In this document: piece by piece, positions 52,801 to 61,800 of the stretch
Layout of the letters: each line of letters starts with the position of its first letter
How positions within the stretch are numbered: position 1 is the first letter of the stretch
Origin: Gibbula magus
Lineage: Eukaryota > Mollusca > Gastropoda > Trochida > Trochidae
Direction of reading: 5' to 3'
Length of the DNA: 64,000 nucleotides
Assembly (NCBI GenBank): GCA_936450465.1
Contig: OW388289.1
Location: 66,028,420 to 66,092,419 of the forward strand
The notes under the pieces: model-generated
What the model was told of the DNA's origin: nothing
Database searches by the model: none
What the model saw: only the letters and a program-made list of their open reading frames with translations
Translations under genes and position numbers: made by a program

Positions 52801-55800
52801 TATTTTCCTAAATGTTCATGAACCATAGTTACATAAAGTATAACCAAGTGAAAGTAAATTCAGTTATAACAAAACCAAAGTAAAGTTCATTGGTAACCAA
52901 TAAGTATAGACAAGCAACAGAAAGAAAAATCTTCAGCCTGCAGCAAGGTAAAAGATGGAACTTGTTGCCTGACAAGCACCATGTTTTCCTTATACTGGAA
53001 GCTTTCTTTGCACAATTTAAGTTATTTTCATCCTAATTACAAATATGTTGCGGGTATCTGACACTGGATGTTTCTGTAGATGCCATGGGTTGTGGTCCAT
53101 CTCACCTTATAATGCGCCACACGAGGGACTCGTTTCGTACCTTGTTTCGAGACAAGAGTGAGTGAAAACTGTGTGCCCTTTCACTGATGTCACAATCTGG
53201 CTGCTGTTATCAATCTCCGGCATCAAGCTGTTTTTCTCACCCAACCTCAGAATTTCCTGCGTCTCTGTGTACATCTTTCAAGATGTGTTACCATGCAGAC
53301 TCCTCTATTTCTCTTGTTTGAAAGCATTTCCTTTTCTTCTTAGCAATCTAATCAAAATGAGATCATATCTTGGCTGCCGCTGCAAACTTCCAAGAATTAA
53401 AAACGTTTCTGAGAGCTTTGGCTATTCATTGCAAAACAATTCTGAGTGGCAAATTTACAGGATAAACACCTTGTTAACAAATGGAATAATTGAGGATGGG
53501 CCGCATATAAAGGTTAATCTCTGTACATGGCAGATGTCACTGTTACAGTTTGATACAATTTAGAGATCAATGGATTCCAAACTGCTTCTTGGTAAAGGCA
53601 ATGGTTACTTAGTTTCAAACATCACCAGGTAAAACAAAATTCCAAAATGCTTGATGTCTTCTGTGTTAATGTACATGCCAGGATATGATCAAACCTACTT
53701 TTGATTTGATTGTTTGTTTTTGTTCTACAACTTGCTGTCGATCTATTCCCAGAATCATGCAATAAACCAAATCAAGATGTCTTGTTTTGATGTCCTACAT
53801 CAGCTACGAATGAATTACTTCCTATGAATTCAAATATACACTGTATGGAAGGCGAGCAGCATGATATCTTGAATGTCTACGTATGCAGATTGTGGATTGA
53901 TTATGTGCCTTTTGCATTTGATGCATGTTGACCAGCCTGTATTCCTCGATGTATTTTTGTCCTAATAGTCTAAATAATTTGCACGTTTATTCTGTCTATT
54001 TAATATATTTTTGGCACGTTTCTTTTGATTATATTTTAACCTTAGATATATGTTGAACTTGTTTATTAGCATAACCTTAACGTATCATCATTTCAAAATA
54101 TCCTTTTATTTATTTGTTTAAGTTTTTGTTGTAATTGGGAATTGTTCATAATATTATTCAGCCAATGTTTTCATTTTTGCTGCTTTTGCTCATAAATCCC
54201 CTTAGTGTTCCTTGCACTGGTTGTCAGCAGTGGTTAGTGTTCCTATCACAAACAGTCTTTGGTTGACTTCATGTTATTTGACTTCAAACTATTGCCCTTT
54301 AAGAACCATTTTGTCCTAGCTCATAATTTGTGAATTAGTCTTAGAGATTCCCAGCTAATACTCATAAGAAGCTAGACTTGTTTGATATCATACTTGTAAA
54401 GTTCCTTGTGCAGCTTAAAAAGCTCCCCAACCCTAATCAGCCGACCACATTACAAATTCAAACTCATCTGTCCCCACATCCCTCCTCAAACTTTGAAACA
54501 GCAGTCACTTCTAAGCCATGTGCACTTTCATGAAGAATTATCACCTGTTCAAGATGGAGAACCCTTCTAGTGCCCCGCCCCTTTTAACACTTTTAGATAA
54601 GCACCAAGGGCACTTATTATACAAGTTACTGTTACTACTGTCTCTTACTGAAAGAAGCTCATAGCAACCATGCCTCCTCATACTGCTTTACCAGATTTCT
54701 CCCTTTGTATTGAAATAGTATTAGAATAGACTCCTCTCTGAAATGTGTGTGTTGAAGAGTACATTGCTTTACTTTACCCTGAACCTGAAAGGTTTATGTC
54801 TTTTCTCCCCGACCCGGGTACTGAGACAATAGCGATAGCCCCTCCTGATGATGTCTGCAAGTGTCTGTGTATGTTGCAGGTAAGAAGAAGGAGAAGGGTG
54901 TGGTTGAGAGTGATGAGGAGAGCGAGGAGATGTCCTCTCCAGTCAGCAAACAGTCCCCCAGCAAGAGACCTCAGGACTGTGAGTATATTCCCAGGTTATA
55001 GATGGATGTCACTTATTGTTTATGAACTTGTCCTTGAATCTCTTTAACTATCTACTTGGCGGTCCTTGAGACCGTTATAAGCAGTCAATCAATTCCAGTG
55101 ACTATGTTTACTCAATAGTGCCTTCTTTGGGCATGGTGCCGATTTGCCAACATTCTTTTCTGAGGCTATCAGTCTCTCAGCCTCCACAATCCTTGTTTTT
55201 GTCTTCTACGTCCTTATACCTGTCCAGATTGCCAAATTTTTAATATTTGCAATAATGAAAATTAGATCAAAACATCATCTGAGATAAAGTTCCAAACAAA
55301 CTTCTCAATAAATGTGTCCTTGAGATTTCACTACAGGTTAGTGTTTATCCTACGACTCTCGTCTATTGACCAAGACAACCTCTATAAGCACAGCCCCTGT
55401 TTATTTTAAGAGCACTGGAATGCAAGACATAGACCATGATATATACTCACATCGGTCACATTTACACGTATGTTTGTTCTGTTTTGGGGTATTAGATCTG
55501 GGGTTTTAATCCTGCCAAGAATCCACAATTTTCAGAGTTTCAGTGCAGTACCAACCATGGTTTGCTAGTTTCAGTAGATGACTGGAGGTTTAATTACAAT
55601 ACACAGCAAAGTTAGTGTTACAGGCTCTCCCCTTCCAATACTATTTACCATGATATAGTGAAATACCCCCAGCTCACCTCACCACGTGGAACATTTATAC
55701 CTTAAATTGTCTTGTGTGCAATGTCCTTTGTCCCCTTCAGGTATAAAAGACAGCGTCAAAGACCCCCTTTATTTATTGAACAAATTGTTAGTGGATATAT

Positions 55801-58800
55801 GATAGATAACAGTTGAATTAGCAATCAAAAATTTTCTAGCAAAAATATAAAATCACGAAAATCTAAGATTTGATATCAAATCATAGTCATTTCTGTGAAT
55901 AAGGAAACAGTGATGCTGAACAAACACCAATTTTTCCCCATTGCAGTCAGTATAAAGAATAGAGTTTAGATTTCATTATCAAGGTTTGTGTTCTATTGGA
56001 TAAATACAAAAATGGAGCAACTCCTATGAAATAGAGATACATGGCATTTATATAGTGATATGAGTTGTTAGCATTGGGACAAGACTCCTTATAGCTGAAC
56101 GTCACATACCAGCAAACGTGACCACTCTGTCTTTATTATGTAGATAGTACAATGTTTGGACTGACTCATCCATCTTTGTAAACATGTATTAGTGGAGATA
56201 ATGATGTTGATAAACTTCCAATATCATAGTGTCCTGAGGTCCATAGAGTTGACGACATTGTTTTAAGACAGTGCCATCAGCATTATAGTGGAACTCAGTT
56301 AAGTAGGAGTCATCCTTCTGCCTGCTAGCTCAATGGTACTCAGACCTTCAATTTGGGTGCAATGCCACAACTCTGTAGTTACCACAGAAGGTTTACATGT
56401 TCCATGGGGGCGGGATAGCGCTGTGGTTAGTGCGTTCGGCTTCAGATCAAGAGGTCGGGGTTTCAAATCCCGCCAGGGGCACGGCAACTTTGTCTGCAGT
56501 AGAGAACTGTTCTACACGCAGTAAGGTTTGGGTGCAATGCTACACTGAATTTCAGCATGGTACCACCCATGGTTCGCTAGTTCCAGCCGATGCTTGAAGG
56601 TTTCACTGACATATATAGCCACATGGTGTTGCGGGCTTTCTCCCTGCCATAATACTAACATCCGTAATATGAGTGAAATACCTTTGAAAGTGGTTTTTAA
56701 TCCCAAAGCATCTCACCTCATTTCACATGTACCAGCTGTCGCTAACAAGGTTCCATTGCAATGCATATCTGCAGTTGATCATACCTTCTTCTTGCAGTGT
56801 TGCAAGACGAATGTTTATTGAGACGTATAGCTTCAAATAAACTCACCAAATGTGTCAGGACTTACTTCAAGCTGTGTCATTAGGTTCACCATCTAAGCAT
56901 GACATGAAGTTGTAAGATGATGAAAATGAACTCATGAAAATTGTATTACATCTTGGGTCAGACTTTAAAAAAACGATGAAGTGTGCTTGTATTATAATGT
57001 TTGTCGCTGGATGACATGCCAGAATTATTTCTACTTATAGATATCAATCCCTAAATGGCCAAACAAAGACATTGGATGTCATGTCTGTACATATTAACCT
57101 TTAAAAACCAAACAGTTGTTGGTATAACTGCTTAATTACCTTTCAAGAAAAAAATCAACACATCGGTATATGAAAAATTAAAAAAAATATTTTTCACTGA
57201 GAGAGCTGCAGCAATCAAATTTTAACTTGGTTTGGAAGATTTTTAGCTGGAATTACTAAGTTCAAAAGGCGAATTTACAGGAATCTCAGGAATAACCGAG
57301 GATTGACCACTAGAGTTTATCCTAGAATATTTGTAAACTGCATGTTGAGGTGCAAACATGAAAGAAAAAAGAATAAATTCAACCGAATAAGTTGCTGAAG
57401 GAATCTTGTCTAGAATCTTACTATTTATGGTTGCTACTCGTATTGATGTTGTGAATGTATATTTCTGTCCTGTTAATTACCTGATTACAGGCATCTATTC
57501 TCTACAAATAATGATGTATTATAAGCAACTGCGTTCACCTAAAACAGGTTCTGTACAAGAATAGTATAAGTCAAAGTATCAAGATAACTTGAGATTTAAA
57601 CTAAAGTCACAGATTACTATGTAATATTAAACAAACAACTTTGATTTTAATAAAATGTTAAATGTAATCAATTTGTAGAAAATAAAATATAATTCAAATT
57701 TGAAAATTACACTTCCCAAATTCTATGAAGGCAAACATTCAAACCCAAGAACATGTACTCATTCAACATTCATGTCGCACCAGTTGGGAGCCTCTCTTTA
57801 TTAGATAAGGACAGCAATTTGTATGGAGATTCAGGGACATTTTCCTATTAGGGCTATGGAATGAGAAGGACAAGGGTGACGTCATAGAGCCAGTTTGGGC
57901 GTTCTTGAGAAGGTTTGTGAGGGATGTGGATGTAACTTCAAGTCTGCTAGTTCTACATACAGTAGAATGTAAGCTTGGAGTGCTCAGATACTTATACGGA
58001 AATGATGTGTAATGTGCTTGTACATGCTTTATATCGTTCTGTGATTCGCTCCAAGAAAGGTGAGATTTAAATCAAGGAGGATGAGAATGTAGAGAAAATG
58101 TTGTTTCTTTTATTGAAGTTTTTTTATTGATTAAAAATTACTATTTACCGCCATATGTCAGAGTTTAGAATAATGAATGAATTTGATGCACAGTAATTAT
58201 TGTTATCAGAAGTTCAAATGTTGCCAGAGGCTAATTCTGGATTATTCCCTAGGTTGGTGGAATATGATTCATGTAATTAAGAATAAATGATAATAAATAA
58301 GTAAGAATGGGTTGACAGTAGCTTGTTCAGCAGTTAAATGATAAGTATTAAATTTTGTCTGAACCACTCGATGACTGACTTTCATTATTAGACTCTGATG
58401 ATTCAAAACAATTAAATTCACTCGGCACTAAGGTATTGTCATCTTTTATTAAATGTTTAGTATTATGAGTAAATCAAAGCATTTATAATTATAATTCTAT
58501 AATTAATTATATTCTCCTCTTCCAGTGGGTGTGGCAGTACTGCCCCATCACCCAAACGTCACGACGACCCTATCCCCCCAACACGAGAAGGAGAAAGACT
58601 TCACAATCGCCTCACAGCACGGCTGGCAGAGGAATAAGAGACGCAAGAAGAGACGGGTGTGTATTAGTAACATTGTTCATTACGTGGTGGCACCTTGTCC
58701 TGTGCATTTCCAGTCGTCTTGCTTTACCCCTGAATGATCACTGGCTGCAGTCCTGTATCAAGTTTGTATGGTGGTTACCGTGCTAAACACAGTGACATGA

Positions 58801-61800
58801 ATTTAGACCGTTGACCAGTGACTTTATTCAGAATATAAATTTTTGAAATAATATTGTTTAATATTAACTTGACCTTGTACCTTGTTTGGAAGTGAAGTAA
58901 ATTAATTGTTATATCTTAGAATTTGGAGGGCTTAAAATCTCTGACCCAGGGAACATAAGTATTGCAATAAATAAAGAATCTCACCCAAGTGTCTTCTGAT
59001 ATCAAATATATCAACACTCGTTGATAAAAGTTAGAAATATCCAAGGATGCCGAGGATATTTTTACTTTTATCAACGAGTGTTGATATATTTGATATCAGA
59101 AGACACGAGGGTGAGATTCTATTTATCATCCAAAATCATTCTTATTACGTTTAAGTGACAAAAGTGTACATCTCTGATAGGAACGTCACGATACACCGAT
59201 GCACTGGTGCATCGCCATGGTTCAGTTCACGATACGATACACGATACAGTAAAATAAATCACGATCCAAATTTCAGTGTATATCGATAATTTTTTTAGTG
59301 TTTATTGATCCAATAAAAAAATAAAACTTCCCATCCTTATTTATTTCAGAAACTCAGTTCTTGAAATTGATAGGCGTTCTGACTTTTTGTTCATTAAACT
59401 CAGGGGTTCAAAAATCCCATTGTCCGACGCCCGGGACAAGTCAATTTTCATTACGGGCAGGCAAATTTTGATATCTTACTGGTCCTTGGGCAACCAACAA
59501 TTTCTGTGAAGAAAATACTTAAAAAGTCATCTGAATAAATTTTGCAATATTAAAATACAACTGTCATTTACCGGTATTTTTCATTTACTTTAGATTATCA
59601 GTAAAAAATCTGTGTTTGTAAACATAGTGCAGTCAAACATTGTGTCTATTTATAGAAATGAGTAAACGCACTCAACACATGTCGGTTTTCATCGACTGAA
59701 GTCGGCAGCCAGTTGAAAAGTATCAGTATCTCAAGGTTCAGTTAACATTTGCAGTTCTTCCGAATGATTAATGGCCTTGACATTCAGCCTTCCGAATGAA
59801 TGACCGGTGACAAGTATGCGAGTAGCCGATTTACGTTTATAATTTACAATGCTACTGGATAAATTTTTGTTGACATTGAGAGGGAACCAAAATATTTCGA
59901 AAATCTTGATATTTACTTCAGAAGTAGAGAAAGTGACTGACATTTGGTGAGAGCCTGATTTTATCAATGGCTAACAGAGATTAACGAGTGGACAGCTGTA
60001 AATATTTGTACTAAATGAAGTTGTGAGTTTAAGTTGTTGTTCAAATATTATAAATAATAAATAAATATATTTAAATGATAATCTGGTTGTTCAGTTTATC
60101 ATAAGCAAGTCTTGATATTGTTTTCATGATAGCATGACAGATGTTTGCAAGAAATCAAAATGTTATAACTTGCTTGAAATAGAAACTAAATAAATAAAAT
60201 ATTTCTCTTTGAAAAAAATTGTTTCACAGTACATAACTGTAATACTATTTTGTTTTACATTGATAATTTGTTATAAATCAATTGAAATTTTCAAGTGATA
60301 GAATTTACATTCATTTGGCTAAGTGAAACTGAAAAAATGAAATGATTAATTTGTACATGTTTAATTGTTAGTATTTGAAATTAATTTAGTTATATCAATC
60401 ATAATCTGGTAATATATTAAAATATATATGATAAAATTAAGAATTCCAGTGAGTATATCCATAAAATTGGTATTTTAAAACACTACCTTTCTACAATATG
60501 TGTCACTCAGGGAGACTGTTCCATTATATAAATTGATGAAAATCATTAAGTATTCCCTCTAAAGCTGTATATAAAACATAAACAAAACTGACATCAATGT
60601 TCAATTGTTTTATTTTGTCTTATTACATTATAATCATGACAAATCAGGGCAAGTGAAAAATGATTCAGGGCAAGTGACTTTCTTTATGGCTTTTCAAAAA
60701 TAATTTGAACCCCTGTTAAATTATGTTCAAGTTGGAAAACTATTAAAATATGAGATTCATTATCAAGTTGGCTTGTATTTGTTTTTAATTGTTATTCACT
60801 ATCTTGTTAGAAATATGTATTGACATCCTGAAATGGTATCTCTCCGCAAGAATGTCGCATTTACTGTATCGTGATATGTATCGAATCGTGAGCTCAGTAT
60901 CGTGATACGTATCGTATCGTGAGGTACCTGTATCGTGACATCCCTAATCTCTGAGCACATCTCTGCCATTTGACTTCCAGTGCAGTGAGGTCATAGCATT
61001 GTAACGTCATCATGTTTATGACATCATAGCATTGTGATGTCATTACTCGATGATGTAAAAGCATTGTGATGTCATGTAGTTAACGGTGACAGGGCATTGT
61101 GCAAAATCTACTGCCAAAAAGATATCTCCAAGGAGATATCACTTGATCTCATACAAGCGGTATCTCCTGTGGAACACAGTTTTGGGTGATAAATGATACT
61201 ATAACCCACCATGGATCCACATGGTAAGAGAGTTAATGGCCTACATGTCCACCAGCAGGGAGAGTCTCAACGTAACAACCAGCCGACCCACCCGAGGGGC
61301 AACTGGAAGGTGGAGGGGACGTCACAGTGGCAGTACCCCGCAGAGCTCGTCATCACAGACCTCCATGACCTCATGTACCTCGACGAGTTCATCGCTAGGA
61401 AGGTGCGTGAAAATAATCATCATGATACTCTGGACTATTAGTACATGTATTAACATTGAGAAAACAAAATCTAACCTACTGACTGACTTCTAGTACTGGG
61501 TGAGAACAAGTCCTATGGATAGTCAACTTCTTTATTGCAATGAGTGTGACGTTTTGATGCAGAAACTAGAACCGTTATCAAGCAAGTAATCATATCCATA
61601 GAACTTGTTCTCATTCATTAAACCAGCTTCTAAGATGCCTCTCTAAGAAGTTCTAGTACTGGTACCACAATAAGTTCATCACATTCATTAACCTGATGAC
61701 TGATCGCTAGTACTTGAAGTACCTCATGTGTATGTCATCAAAATGCTGCCATCGATAAATTTTGTTGTATGGATTAGTAAGGATTCATCTCCTGAATGTT

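Larger units (their letters stand above)
54979..58525. other. Intron 26 (3.5 kb)
   Basis: It holds a SINE fragment (55495-55683), a near-complete SINE (56405-56720) and an exon-like stretch with a CRE octamer (57855-57934), described separately. The remaining sequence is AT-rich without recognisable features. Confidence 0.75.
58657..61255. other. Intron 27 (2.6 kb), mostly nested transposons
   Basis: A foldback element (58969-59127) and two nested hAT-like elements (59170-60954, 59401-60715) occupy most of it. The end, 60985-61100, carries loose repeats of gcattgtgatgtcat, and 61121-61140 is a hairpin with 9-bp arms (gatatctcc/ggagatatc). Confidence 0.8.

Noticed and set aside
53162..53563. 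133-codon ORF on the + strand
   Set aside because: Starts inside the donor region of a candidate exon, has no splice context or domain, and its composition is that of intron.
61211..61255. ATG-led start MDPHGKRVN for exon 28
   Set aside because: The upstream part has no homology and is preceded by a stop; the conserved frame is reached by splicing at 61255, not by initiation.
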